Source: Bacillus sp. FJAT-45037 (GTDB lineage Bacteria; Bacillota; Bacilli; Bacillales; Bacillaceae_D). From it: a DNA stretch of 43,311 nt. Location: contig NZ_KZ454938.1 of the NCBI RefSeq assembly GCF_002797325.1, positions 1 to 43,311 on the forward strand. Reading direction: 5' to 3'. The translations under genes were made by a program, and so were the position numbers. The notes below the pieces were generated by a model. It did no database searches and was not told where the DNA came from. It worked only from the letters and a program-made list of their open reading frames with translations. Positions 1 through 8,751 of this stretch are shown here, one piece after another. Position 1 is the first letter of the stretch, and every line of letters begins with the position of its first letter.

Positions 1-6
1 GATAAG

Positions 7-122
<116 letters not shown>

Positions 123-126
123 ACCT

Positions 127-158
127 AAAAAGCATTCCATTTATGGGATGCTTTTTTT
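127..158 (+). terminator. Terminator of the upstream rRNA operon
   Basis: Stem AAGCATTCC / GGGATGCTT (one G-T pair) followed by seven T, immediately after 5S. Confidence 0.9.
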
Positions 159-339
159 GTCTATATAAAATGACAGAGCTGCTTAGTAAAATATGTTATC
201 TCAAATCGTCTACTTTACTTGTAGTCATTCGACAATGTGTTGTAAAATCGAATTATTCTAATTTTTTCTGCGTTTATCATTAAAAACAACTTGAAGTATT
301 GATTAAGAGACTAGAGAGACAAATTAAGGAGCGGAGAAA

Positions 340-1494
340 ATGCGAGAAAAACAATTTAATACCCAAACAGTACATTTTCAAAAAAAAGAGTCTGCCTATC
401 ATGTTAGTAAAGCCAAACCTATTTATCAGACTTCAGCTTTTACGTTTACTGATTTAGATGACATGGAAAGTTTCTATGAAGGAGATAAAAATTATCTTTA
501 TTCAAGGTATAGCAATCCAAACACTGATGATTTAGGAATCGGTGTTGCACTTTTAGAAGGTGTTGATGATGGAGTGGCGACTTCATCTGGGATGTCGGCG
601 ATTTTAGCTGGTGTTTTAGCTGTAGCCAAAGAAGGCGATCATGTAGTAACTTCTGAAGATTTATATGGAGGAACGTATCAATTATTTGAACAAGAGTTAC
701 CCAATATGGGGATTGATGTAAGCTTCGTGTCATTTGAAGATATGGAGGCAGTTGAATCGGCTATAACAAATAAGACAGTATTATTGTATACCGAGTCGAT
801 AACGAATCCATTGCTACGTGTTGAGGACATTAAAAAGATTACCTCATTAGCTAAAAAACATAAGCTGCATTCAATGATCGATAATACATTTGCTACTCCG
901 TATTTACTGAAACCAGCAGAGCATGGTGCGGACTTAATCGTTCATAGTGCAACAAAATATATCGGAGGCCACAGTGATGTTAATGCGGGGGTTTTAGTTG
1001 GAAAACAGGAGCTCATTCAAAAAGCTAAATCTAAAGTAGTGACACTTGGGTGTAACTTAACCCCATTTGAAGCGTGGTTAGGATGTCGAGGATTAAAAAC
1101 GTTAGGATTGCGTATGCAAAGGCAATGTGAAAATGCTGCGCTACTTGCTCAAGCATTACGAGATCATCATGGGGTTAGCAAAGTTTATTATCCAGAGGGA
1201 GTCTCAGATAAAGGGAACGGAGCTATGGTGAGTATTGATTTAGATGAAAAAATAAACATCGAGTCTTTTTTCCAGCAACTAAGCTGGATAAAAATCGCTC
1301 CTACACTGGCTGGTGTGGAAACAACGGTATCTTACCCAATTCGCACGTCACACCGAACCATTCCAGAACGTTTACGTCAACAATTAGGGATTGGAAAGCA
1401 ATTAGTCCGAATTTCTGTAGGCATTGAAGATCAGCTGGATATTGTAGCAGCATTTACACAAGCTATTGATCAATCGGAGAACAAAAACCTTTAA
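340..1494 (+). CDS. PLP-dependent Cys/Met metabolism lyase (cystathionine or methionine gamma-lyase type)
   Basis: 384 residues, normal length for the Cys/Met-metabolism PLP family (cystathionine gamma-synthase, cystathionine gamma-lyase, methionine gamma-lyase, O-acetylhomoserine sulfhydrylase). The PLP lysine is K206 in VHSATKYIGGHSD; the phosphate-binding YSRYSNP is at 54-60, TSSGM at 81-85, and the cofactor-stacking DNTFATP at 181-187. The ATG is preceded by AAGGAGCGGAG. It acts in the cytosol in transsulfuration or sulfur amino acid breakdown; the exact substrate cannot be read from the sequence. It is monocistronic, ends in a perfect hairpin, and sits oddly between two 5S rRNA genes. 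I see no S-box or T-box leader upstream. Confidence 0.88.
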   Translation: MREKQFNTQTVHFQKKESAYHVSKAKPIYQTSAFTFTDLDDMESFYEGDKNYLYSRYSNPNTDDLGIGVALLEGVDDGVATSSGMSAILAGVLAVAKEGDHVVTSEDLYGGTYQLFEQELPNMGIDVSFVSFEDMEAVESAITNKTVLLYTESITNPLLRVEDIKKITSLAKKHKLHSMIDNTFATPYLLKPAEHGADLIVHSATKYIGGHSDVNAGVLVGKQELIQKAKSKVVTLGCNLTPFEAWLGCRGLKTLGLRMQRQCENAALLAQALRDHHGVSKVYYPEGVSDKGNGAMVSIDLDEKINIESFFQQLSWIKIAPTLAGVETTVSYPIRTSHRTIPERLRQQLGIGKQLVRISVGIEDQLDIVAAFTQAIDQSENKNL

Positions 1495-1508
1495 AGGTTT
1501 TTGTTCTC
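1477..1508 (+). terminator. Hairpin terminator after the Cys/Met lyase
   Basis: Perfect inverted repeat with arms GAGAACAAAAACCT and AGGTTTTTGTTCTC. It overlaps the last codons and stop of the gene. It lacks a long T tract after the stem. Confidence 0.7.
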
Positions 1509-1689
1509 ATATAAACCTGTGCTGCGGCAGTTGAATGTTATGACAGCAAGGAGGCGATCATCCTAACGTGCAATCCCCTATACAGCTATTTTTAGTCAGC
1601 TTACTGACAGCTTAGACATGATCTTAAAAGCTTTAAATTCAACATTAGAAAGAAAAACAAAAAAACATTTGATTTTTTTGTTGAAACAG

Positions 1690-1718
1690 TTGCATTAAAA
1701 AAAAGCCTATGTTATATT
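1690..1718 (+). promoter_or_regulatory. Promoter of the separate 5S-tRNA unit
   Basis: TTGCAT (1690-1695), 17-base spacer, TATATT (1713-1718), a SigA-type promoter ending about 25 bases before the 5S. The stretch 1509-1689 holds no gene that I can support. Confidence 0.6.
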
Positions 1719-1743
1719 TATATATGTCCTAGAGACAATAAAG

Positions 1744-1859
<116 letters not shown>

Positions 1860-1994
1860 GAAATAATTTTGTATAAGATATGACATTCTTGTCTATACTA
1901 CTTATATAATGACGCATGATTGGATCTATGATCTAGCTACAAGAGGAGAGGTTGACTCCTCCGAAATAACATCATCCGAATAACTTTATAACGA

Positions 1995-2068
<74 letters not shown>

Positions 2069-2074
2069 TACCAA

Positions 2075-2112
2075 GAAAAAGCTGGAACAGTTATGTTCCA
2101 GCTTTTTCTTTT
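2075..2112 (+). terminator. Terminator of the 5S-tRNA unit
   Basis: Stem AAAAAGCTGGAACA / TGTTCCAGCTTTTT with a short loop, followed by CTTTT, just after the tRNA. Confidence 0.85.
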
Positions 2113-2138
2113 AGTTTGAATGATTAATATGAGTTATC

Positions 2139-2168
2139 TTGCGCTTTAGATCACAAATCGGCTAAACT
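2139..2168 (+). promoter_or_regulatory. Candidate promoter upstream of thiL
   Basis: TTGCGC (2139-2144), 18-base spacer, TAAACT (2163-2168). It would make a short leader containing the hairpin at 2180-2208. The match is modest. Confidence 0.35.
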
Positions 2169-2179
2169 AATACAGACAC

Positions 2180-2208
2180 CCTTAGGAAATGGTTCCTAAG
2201 GTTTTTTT
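2180..2208 (+). terminator. Hairpin with T-run just upstream of thiL
   Basis: Perfect stem CCTTAGGAA / TTCCTAAGG, loop ATGG, then seven T. It ends 26 bases before the thiL start. It may be a second stop for read-through from the tRNA, or an attenuator in the thiL leader. No riboswitch aptamer such as the THI box is visible before it. Confidence 0.7.
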
Positions 2209-2234
2209 CAGGAAAGCATTGAGGAGGGCTCGAA

Positions 2235-3221
2235 TTGAACGATGAGTTTTCATTTATCTCGCACATCACACCTGCTAAGCACCATCAACAATCCTTACAA
2301 GTTGGTATTGGCGATGATGCGGCAATATACAGTGGGTCGAATCAATATGATGAAGTCGTTTGTGTTGATACAATGGTCGAAGGGGTTCATTTCACGAAAG
2401 ATACATTGACTAACTTTCAAATTGGGAGGAAGGCGCTTGCCGTAAATGTTAGTGATTTAGCGGCGATGGGGGCTATTCCTCATTATTATCTTGTTTCGTT
2501 AGCTACTCCGACTTCTTGGACTGAGTCTGAGTTAAAAGAGATCTATGACGGGATGACGGATCTAGCTGAGCCCTATCAAATGGATTTAATCGGTGGGGAC
2601 ACCGTCTCGACAAAAGGTCCACTTATCTTAACGGTGACAGTGATTGGACGAGTTGAGGCTAATAGAAGATTGTTGCGTTCAACAGCACTACCTGGGGATA
2701 CCGTTTTCTTAACTGGTGAGGTGGGAGGGTCTGCTACAGGCTTAGCCCTTTTGCTTGAACAAAGTAGACATGCTACATTTACTATAGAAGAAAAGCGACT
2801 TATCTTAGCTCATCAAGAACCACAACCTCAAGTTGAAGCTGGTCGGATTATGGCTACAATGAAGGTGCGGATCTCTTTAAATGATGTAAGCGATGGTGTA
2901 GCAAGTGAAGCATTTGAATTAGCTGAAGCAAGTGATGTGGGTATTGTTCTTTATGAAGAGAGAATACCACTCCACAAGTCGATGGTAGAAAGAACGAGAA
3001 AACAACAAATGGACGCAGCATTGTATGGTGGAGAAGATTTTCAGCTTATTGGAACAATCGAGAGTGAATATTTTGATATGCTTCAGCAGAGGTGTAACGA
3101 ACAAGGCATTCGACTGACTTCGGTAGGAAAAGTGACTGATGAATCTAAGACGGTACAATTAAAGGTTAAGAACAAGATTTATCAGTTAGAGAAAAAAGGA
3201 TATAATCATTTTTCTAGATAG
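2235..3221 (+). CDS. thiL: Thiamine-monophosphate kinase
   Basis: 328 residues. It phosphorylates thiamine monophosphate to thiamine pyrophosphate with ATP, the last step of cofactor synthesis. The PurM/ThiL fold signatures are present: VGIGDDAA at 23-30 (Mg-ATP site), CVDTMVEGVHF at 43-53, NVSDLAAMGA at 71-80 and GGDT at 120-123. The start is a TTG codon preceded by GAGGAGG; the nearest ATG is out of frame. It heads the operon thiL-tsaE-tsaB-rimI-tsaD; tsaE begins 9 bases after its stop, as in B. subtilis. Confidence 0.95.
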   Translation: MNDEFSFISHITPAKHHQQSLQVGIGDDAAIYSGSNQYDEVVCVDTMVEGVHFTKDTLTNFQIGRKALAVNVSDLAAMGAIPHYYLVSLATPTSWTESELKEIYDGMTDLAEPYQMDLIGGDTVSTKGPLILTVTVIGRVEANRRLLRSTALPGDTVFLTGEVGGSATGLALLLEQSRHATFTIEEKRLILAHQEPQPQVEAGRIMATMKVRISLNDVSDGVASEAFELAEASDVGIVLYEERIPLHKSMVERTRKQQMDAALYGGEDFQLIGTIESEYFDMLQQRCNEQGIRLTSVGKVTDESKTVQLKVKNKIYQLEKKGYNHFSR

Positions 3222-3230
3222 GTGATCATA

Positions 3231-3698
3231 ATGATAAAATGGACAATCTCGACACATGCTCCAGAGGAAACAGCACAACTTGCTGAAAAGCTAGGACAGA
3301 TCTGTGAGCAAGGCGATGTTATTACGTTAGAAGGCGACCTTGGTGCTGGCAAAACGAGCTTTACAAAGGGGTTAGCTAAAGGATTAGGGATTAAGCGAGT
3401 AGTAAATAGCCCGACATTTACAATAATTAAAGAATACAAAGGAAGACTTCCGATGTATCATATGGACGTCTATCGTTTAGATAACAGCGAGGATGATCTT
3501 GGTTTGGAAGAGTACTTTTATGGAGATGGTGTCTCTGTGATCGAGTGGGCAAGTGTGATTTCTGATCAACTCCCTGCTGATCGATTAGATATTGTTATTA
3601 AGCATACAGGGGACACTGAAAGAGAGTTATCCTTTACGGCTCACGGAACGCGATATGAATTTTTAAGTAAGGAGCTTGAAAAATGGGTTACACACTAG
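3231..3698 (+). CDS. tsaE: tRNA threonylcarbamoyladenosine synthesis ATPase TsaE
   Basis: 155 residues from the ATG at 3231, which has AGGTG six bases upstream; a GTG at 3222 is in frame but has no ribosome binding site. TsaE is the small P-loop ATPase that drives TsaB-TsaD in making t6A37 on ANN-reading tRNAs. Walker A GDLGAGKTS is at 35-43, the family motifs SPTFTI at 60-65, MDVYR at 78-82 and VIEWA at 103-107. The 3' end overlaps tsaB by 16 bases, which suggests translational coupling. Confidence 0.95.
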   Translation: MIKWTISTHAPEETAQLAEKLGQICEQGDVITLEGDLGAGKTSFTKGLAKGLGIKRVVNSPTFTIIKEYKGRLPMYHMDVYRLDNSEDDLGLEEYFYGDGVSVIEWASVISDQLPADRLDIVIKHTGDTERELSFTAHGTRYEFLSKELEKWVTH

Positions 3699-4399
3699 CA
3701 GTTGACAGTTCATCCTTTGTACTAAGTGTTGCTATAACAGACGGCACAAAAGTTTTAGGGGAAGTGACAACGAATATTAAGAAGAATCATTCGCTCAGGC
3801 TCATGCCGGCGATTGAGCAACTTATGAAGGATGTCGAAGTCTCACCTAAAGAATTAATGAAAATTGTCGTGGCAGAGGGGCCAGGATCTTATACGGGTGT
3901 CCGAATTGCTGTCACAACAGCGAAAAGTCTAGCGTGGGCTTTAAATATTCCTCTTGTAGGGGTATCCAGTCTAGAAATGCTCGTACAAACAGGAAGATAT
4001 TTTGACGGGTTTATAGTACCGATCGTCGATGCAAGAAGAGGACAAGTATTTACAACGCTGTACAAGAATGAGAACCAACAAATGATCGAGGTTGAAGAAG
4101 ATGCTCTTAGAATGCTCACGGTTTGGCTCGAACGTTTAAGAAAGTTAGACGGTTCTATTTTATTTATAGGACAAGATCTCGAATTGCATCGAGATGCAAT
4201 TTGCGCGGCTCTTGGTGAGCAAGCTCTATTCGCACCGAACTCGATGACCTTACCACGAGCGGGAGAATTAGCAGCTTTAGGACAAGAAAGACAGATGGCA
4301 ACCTCGATCCATGATTTTGTACCTCGTTATTTAAGGTTGGCAGAGGCGGAGGCCAAATGGCAAAATGAACAAAAAAAAGTGAGTGAGAGTCATGATTGA
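3683..4399 (+). CDS. tsaB: t6A synthesis scaffold protein TsaB
   Basis: 238 residues, ASKHA fold, paralogue of TsaD without its metal site. It forms the TsaB-TsaD heterodimer bound by TsaE. The hallmark EGPGSYTGVRI lies at 65-75 and the N-terminal strand reads LAVDSSS. TAAGGAG lies about 9 bases before the ATG, inside tsaE. It overlaps rimI at its 3' end by 8 bases (from the ATG at 4392). Confidence 0.95.
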   Translation: MGYTLAVDSSSFVLSVAITDGTKVLGEVTTNIKKNHSLRLMPAIEQLMKDVEVSPKELMKIVVAEGPGSYTGVRIAVTTAKSLAWALNIPLVGVSSLEMLVQTGRYFDGFIVPIVDARRGQVFTTLYKNENQQMIEVEEDALRMLTVWLERLRKLDGSILFIGQDLELHRDAICAALGEQALFAPNSMTLPRAGELAALGQERQMATSIHDFVPRYLRLAEAEAKWQNEQKKVSESHD

Positions 4400-4859
4400 G
4401 CAGGCCAAATCAGTCATCCGTCCAATGACAATCGAGGATATTGAAGCGGTTGTAAAAGTAGAAGAAGATTCATTTGCGACACCTTGGGAACCTGCAATAT
4501 TTATGAATGAGTTGCACGTCAATAAATTCGCTCATTACTGCGTTTGCGATGTAGATGGAGATGTTGTTGGTTACTGTGGATCATGGGTTATCGGAGAAGA
4601 TGCACAAATTACAAACATCGCTGTTCATACGTCTAGTAGGGGACAAAAGCGAGGAGAACATTTGCTTATCCATGCAATGGATCATGCTAGAAAACTAGGG
4701 GCTCTAAATATGTCATTAGAAGTGCGTGTGTCAAATCAAGTTGCGCAACAGCTTTACAAGAAATTCGGTTTTAAACCTGGTGGTATTCGAAAGAACTATT
4801 ATACAGATAATCAAGAAGACGCAATGGTCATGTGGGTGAAATTAAATGAAAAAGAATGA
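4392..4859 (+). CDS. rimI: Ribosomal protein bS18 alanine N-acetyltransferase family protein
   Basis: 155 residues from ATG 4392; a GTG at 4383 in the same frame has no good ribosome binding site. GNAT fold: the segment [15 protein letters not shown] is strand 4 and the acetyl-CoA loop, then LSLEVR-type strand ([21 protein letters not shown]) and the C-terminal [15 protein letters not shown] typical of RimI. In the CoA loop the usual RGQGxG reads RGQKRG, a small deviation. It lies inside the t6A operon and overlaps tsaD by 14 bases. Whether the true substrate in Bacillus is S18 is not shown by sequence. Confidence 0.92.
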   Translation: MIEQAKSVIRPMTIEDIEAVVKVEEDSFATPWEPAIFMNELHVNKFAHYCVCDVDGDVVGYCGSWVIGEDAQITNIAVHTSSRGQKRGEHLLIHAMDHARKLGALNMSLEVRVSNQVAQQLYKKFGFKPGGIRKNYYTDNQEDAMVMWVKLNEKE

Positions 4860-5862
4860 ATTAATCTTAGCAATTGAAACAAGTTGTGATGAGACATCTG
4901 CGGCTGTCATTTTAGATGGACGTGAGATTTTGAGTAATATCGTCTCCTCGCAAATTGAAAGCCATAAGCGATTTGGCGGAGTTGTTCCAGAGATCGCATC
5001 GAGGCATCATGTTGAACAGATCACATTGATTATAGAACAAGCGATGAAAGAAGCAAAGGTGACTTTTGAAGAACTTTCTGCGGTTGCTGTAACGGAAGGT
5101 CCTGGATTAGTTGGAGCATTATTAATAGGAGTAAGTGCAGCAAAAGCAATTGCCTATGCACATGACTTACCTTTAATTGGAGTTCACCATATTGCAGGGC
5201 ATATTTATGCGAATCAGTTTGTGAAACAATTGAAGTTTCCGCTACTTACTTTAGTAGTTTCTGGTGGCCATACAGAGCTTGTTTACATGGAGCGTGATGG
5301 TTCCTTTGAAATTATCGGAGAAACGCGTGATGACGCTGTAGGAGAAGCTTATGATAAGGTCGCTAGGACATTAGGTCTACCTTATCCAGGCGGTCCTCAT
5401 ATTGATCGCTTAGCACAAGACGGGGAACCGACATTTGACTTACCACGTGCTTGGCTTGAGCCGGATAGCTACGATTTTAGCTTTAGTGGTTTAAAATCAG
5501 CTGTTATTAATACGCTTCACAATACAAAACAGCGTGGAGAAAATGTAAACCCTAGTGAGTTAGCGGCTAGTTTCCAAGCAAGTGTGGTCGATGTGTTAGT
5601 AACGAAGACGAAAAATGCTCAGGCTCAATTTGGAGTGAAACAAGTCTTGCTAGCTGGTGGTGTCGCAGCTAATAAAGGATTGCGAACAAATCTAGAACAA
5701 GCATTTAAAGAGACCGATGTTGAGTTAGTTATACCACCTTTAAACTTATGCACAGACAATGCAGCAATGATTGGCGCGGCAGCTAGTATCAAGTACAAAC
5801 AAAAAACGTTCTCGAACTATGCCTTAAATGGAAATCCAGGGTTAGACCTCGAGCAACAATAG
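4846..5862 (+). CDS. tsaD: tRNA N6-adenosine threonylcarbamoyltransferase TsaD
   Basis: 338 residues, catalytic subunit that transfers threonylcarbamoyl from TC-AMP to A37 of tRNA. ASKHA domains with [13 protein letters not shown] at 8-20, [10 protein letters not shown] at 84-93, metal ligands H115 and H119 in [14 protein letters not shown] at 139-146, and the C-terminal [12 protein letters not shown] carrying the third ligand aspartate. Last gene of the thiL operon, followed by a strong terminator. Older name gcp. Confidence 0.96.
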   Translation: MKKNELILAIETSCDETSAAVILDGREILSNIVSSQIESHKRFGGVVPEIASRHHVEQITLIIEQAMKEAKVTFEELSAVAVTEGPGLVGALLIGVSAAKAIAYAHDLPLIGVHHIAGHIYANQFVKQLKFPLLTLVVSGGHTELVYMERDGSFEIIGETRDDAVGEAYDKVARTLGLPYPGGPHIDRLAQDGEPTFDLPRAWLEPDSYDFSFSGLKSAVINTLHNTKQRGENVNPSELAASFQASVVDVLVTKTKNAQAQFGVKQVLLAGGVAANKGLRTNLEQAFKETDVELVIPPLNLCTDNAAMIGAAASIKYKQKTFSNYALNGNPGLDLEQQ

Positions 5863-5879
5863 TGACAAATATAGGTTTA

Positions 5880-5925
5880 AAACCACTTATTGGAGCAAAT
5901 GCTAACAATAAGTGGTTTTTTTTAG
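5880..5925 (+). terminator. Terminator of the thiL-tsaD operon
   Basis: Stem AACCACTTATT / AATAAGTGGTT with a 15-base loop, followed by a run of T. Confidence 0.9.
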
Positions 5926-5946
5926 TGATTTGATAACGGTATTGTC

Positions 5947-6130
5947 TTGTCCACAGGTTTATCCACAATAATGTGGATAAAGTGGATAACTTTAAAATAA
6001 GTCGGTTTAATAAGGTTTACATTGTGGTTAACTTTAGTTGTGGATAAGATGTGATTTATGTGAATTATCGTAAGAATGCTTATAATACAGGGGTTTGTCC
6101 TGTGCATAACATTGTGGATAGTGTGGATAT
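5947..6130. promoter_or_regulatory. DnaA-box cluster (nine boxes)
   Basis: Consensus TTATNCACA. Exact boxes: 5959-5967 (+), 5972-5980 (-), 6039-6047 (-), 6101-6109 (-). One-mismatch boxes: 5947-5955 (+), 5981-5989 (-), 6023-6031 (-), 6113-6121 (-), 6122-6130 (-). Seven of nine face the minus strand. A TATAAT at 6081-6086 lies between boxes and could be the -10 of the next gene. No AT-rich unwinding element or dnaA gene is near, so a titration or regulatory cluster is more likely than an origin. Confidence 0.85.
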
Positions 6131-6160
6131 GTCAGAAAATTAGACGAAAAGGCTGATACT

Positions 6161-8302
6161 ATGTGGAAGAAAGTCTGTTACGTAGTTATGTTGAGTGTGA
6201 TGCTGTTTCATCATCCTGTGGATGCGAGGGAGAACAAATCATTAACCATTATTATTGTTCCAGATTTTTCGTTTAATGAGGCGAAGTTACTATGGGAAGA
6301 GGGAGAAATACACGCACTATGGGAGCGAGCGGCTATGGGAGCGATGAATATAAAGCCCGATGGACCGTATTCGTATTTAAATAATATGGTCAGTATTAGC
6401 AGTGGAGCGCGAGCGAGTGGGGTGAAAGACTGGAATAGCTATGAACAAGAAGAAGTCGTTGATCAGGCTGCAACAGCAAATGAGCTATTGCAACGTTTCA
6501 GTGGGAGACAAACCCAATCAGGCCTTATACATCCCCTCCTTCATCGGTTGGTCGAAAAGAATCAGCAATCATCATATCAAGCGACTATAGGTATTCTCGG
6601 TGATGCGTTAGAAAAAGCGAATATTAATCGAATGGTGCTTGGACATAGTGATACAAGTGAGAAGGTTCGATATGGTTCTTTACTTGCAATAAATTCCGGT
6701 GGATATGTAGAAGGCTATCTTGATGATACAGTGCAAGAGGAGAGTTCGGCTGCCTTTGGACTAGAGATGAATGGAGAGTATCTTCTTAAGCAATCTATAG
6801 ATCATCGTGGCTTGACCGTCATTGAGTGGGGAGATTTGTATCGATTGTATCAACAACGTATGTGGATGGACCCGATACACTTTAAAGAGGAACGTTTAAA
6901 ACAACTGCTTCGACTAGAGGACTTTGTTGATAGGTTGGTTCTAGAAACAGACGGTCAAGTGTGGCTATTCTCTCCGATGATGAATAAAGAAGCATATGAT
7001 GCTAAACAACAGTTAGCTCCTTTTTATATATGGGACGAGGGGATGGCTGGGGCACTGACATCCAAAACGACGAATCAACCTTTTATTATGAGCAACCTCG
7101 ATGTTATACCTACTATCCTTTCGATGTTTTCAGTGGAAGAACCTGATAATCCTCTTTTGGGTCATGTTGTAAACATCACTCACAGAGGGGTTGTGGATAA
7201 GAGTCTCATTTTTGACCACGTTGATGAATTGACGATAATTTACCGAACGAGAGCAAATGTTCTTTCCGCCTATATAACTTCGTTGGTGCTCTTATTACTC
7301 GTAGCAGGAGGATTGATGTGGTTTAAGAAGCCAAAAAGCCTAGCTCACACGTTTTTAAAAATCATTGTATTGTCTGCGTTAAGTTCTCCGCTTGCTTTTC
7401 TAGTTGGAACCAAGCTACTTATACATATTGGCGTCTTTGGTTTTGTTAGTTTTGTTATTGGGTTCTCTCTTTTATGTGGATATCTATTTCATTGCAATCG
7501 TTCGCAAGCAATAGCAACACTAGGAGCGGTGACTTTTTTCTTGATCTCAATTGACTTGCTTTTAGGGACCCCACTTATGCAACGTTCTTACCTTGGCTAT
7601 GATCCGATTATTGGGGCGCGCTATTACGGGATTGGAAATGAGTATGCCGGTATTTATATTGTTTCAGCTTTTGCGCTTTTAAGTGGCTTTTCATTTGCTA
7701 AAAAAAAGCACATTTTGCTGATTGTCGCGATTGTGGGGATCATACAGCTGATTATGCTTGGTCATAGTCAGCTTGGTACAAACGCTGGGGCAACAGTATC
7801 AGCAGGGCTCGCTTACTTTTTCTTAATGTATCGCCTCTTATCTGTTAAGTGGTCAATGACACGATTCTTTGTACTAGGAGTAGGATCAATCTTCACCCTG
7901 TTCTGTTTACTTTATGTGCTACAATTAACAGGAGATCAAACACATATTGGTGCTGCGTTTCATCGATTGTTGCAAGGAGATCATACCTACATTCAGAACA
8001 CAGTGGAAAGAAAGCTTGCGATGAATTGGAAGATCTTCCGTCACTCAAACTGGACCCAACTCTTTGTGACAAGTTATATAGTTGGGGCCGTTATGCTTTT
8101 TAGACGAACATTCCTAAAAGGTGATGGTAAGGAAACGTGGTTGTTGCAGACGGGGGTTGTGGCTTCTGTGGCACTGCTTCTCTTGAATGATTCAGGTGTG
8201 GTCGCTGCAGCAACGTCAATGTTCTGTATTGTTTCGGTTTATTACTATTGGTTGATGGAGCACAAGCAAAAAGGGGAGCATGAAATTGGAGAAGAAAATT
8301 AA
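6161..8302 (+). CDS. Exported/multispanning membrane protein, alkaline-phosphatase-like N-terminal part, unknown function
   Basis: 713 residues. An N-terminal signal sequence (about 1-22) precedes a roughly 340-residue extracytoplasmic part. That part begins LTIIIVPDFSF and later has FIMSNLDVIPTILSMF, reminiscent of alkaline-phosphatase-superfamily proteins, but I cannot point to a full metal site. From about residue 365 there are roughly ten hydrophobic segments, with the motif ARYYGIGNEYAG near 485 between two of them and HSQLGTNAGATVSAG after the next. The 3' end overlaps the next gene by 23 bases. It lies directly downstream of the DnaA-box cluster, which may regulate it. Not recognised beyond family level. 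Confidence 0.75.
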   Translation: MWKKVCYVVMLSVMLFHHPVDARENKSLTIIIVPDFSFNEAKLLWEEGEIHALWERAAMGAMNIKPDGPYSYLNNMVSISSGARASGVKDWNSYEQEEVVDQAATANELLQRFSGRQTQSGLIHPLLHRLVEKNQQSSYQATIGILGDALEKANINRMVLGHSDTSEKVRYGSLLAINSGGYVEGYLDDTVQEESSAAFGLEMNGEYLLKQSIDHRGLTVIEWGDLYRLYQQRMWMDPIHFKEERLKQLLRLEDFVDRLVLETDGQVWLFSPMMNKEAYDAKQQLAPFYIWDEGMAGALTSKTTNQPFIMSNLDVIPTILSMFSVEEPDNPLLGHVVNITHRGVVDKSLIFDHVDELTIIYRTRANVLSAYITSLVLLLLVAGGLMWFKKPKSLAHTFLKIIVLSALSSPLAFLVGTKLLIHIGVFGFVSFVIGFSLLCGYLFHCNRSQAIATLGAVTFFLISIDLLLGTPLMQRSYLGYDPIIGARYYGIGNEYAGIYIVSAFALLSGFSFAKKKHILLIVAIVGIIQLIMLGHSQLGTNAGATVSAGLAYFFLMYRLLSVKWSMTRFFVLGVGSIFTLFCLLYVLQLTGDQTHIGAAFHRLLQGDHTYIQNTVERKLAMNWKIFRHSNWTQLFVTSYIVGAVMLFRRTFLKGDGKETWLLQTGVVASVALLLLNDSGVVAAATSMFCIVSVYYYWLMEHKQKGEHEIGEEN

Positions 8303-8684
8303 GCGAGCACGCCTTTTGCGGATTGGGGTTCTCATTGTTTTAGCGATTGGACTATTCTTAGACTACTTTCCGCACTTGGTCAATGGGGGACTCGGAGCGC
8401 GAGGAACATTCATTTTAATATTGGTTGCTTTTGTTTTTGCCGTAGCAGCTGAATTTATGATCCCGCGTGAAAAAAGAAAAAGAGAAAGCATTCCATTATG
8501 GGAGCATGATCTTTTTTTCATTTTCTATGTGATTGGTTTGATTGCCTTATTGACCTTTGCAGGTGGCGAGTCGCAAGTGGGCTTACACATCACGCATCCA
8601 ATCCTTTGGGTGTTTGTCGTTTATGCATTTATCAAGTGGAATCTTGATCGTAAACGACATGATGAAGATGAGGAGAAAGAATGA
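8280..8684 (+). CDS. Small integral membrane protein, unknown function
   Basis: 134 residues with four predicted membrane segments (about 13-35, 40-62, 78-97, 105-120) and a basic loop REKRKRE between the second and third. It starts inside the end of the upstream membrane gene with AAAAGGGGAGC as ribosome binding site, so the two are probably translated together and may act together. The C-terminus is charged (RKRHDEDEEKE). I do not recognise the family. Confidence 0.75.
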   Translation: MKLEKKIKRARLLRIGVLIVLAIGLFLDYFPHLVNGGLGARGTFILILVAFVFAVAAEFMIPREKRKRESIPLWEHDLFFIFYVIGLIALLTFAGGESQVGLHITHPILWVFVVYAFIKWNLDRKRHDEDEEKE

Positions 8685-8687
8685 ATG

Positions 8688-8733
8688 AAAAAAGTCTCAA
8701 AGCTACTGTAAGAAGTAGATTTGAGACTTTTTG
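8688..8733. terminator. Bidirectional terminator between convergent genes
   Basis: Stem AAAAAGTCTCAAA / TTTGAGACTTTTT with an inner hairpin CTACT/AGTAG. The A and T runs serve both strands, between the membrane gene pair (+) and ydiF (-). Confidence 0.85.
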
Positions 8734-8751
8734 TTTGAAGGGTGGCTGCCA

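Noticed and set aside
5941-6130. A second replication origin
   Set aside because: DnaA boxes alone are not enough: there is no AT-rich trio or unwinding region visible and no dnaA/dnaN nearby; a titration or regulatory cluster fits better.
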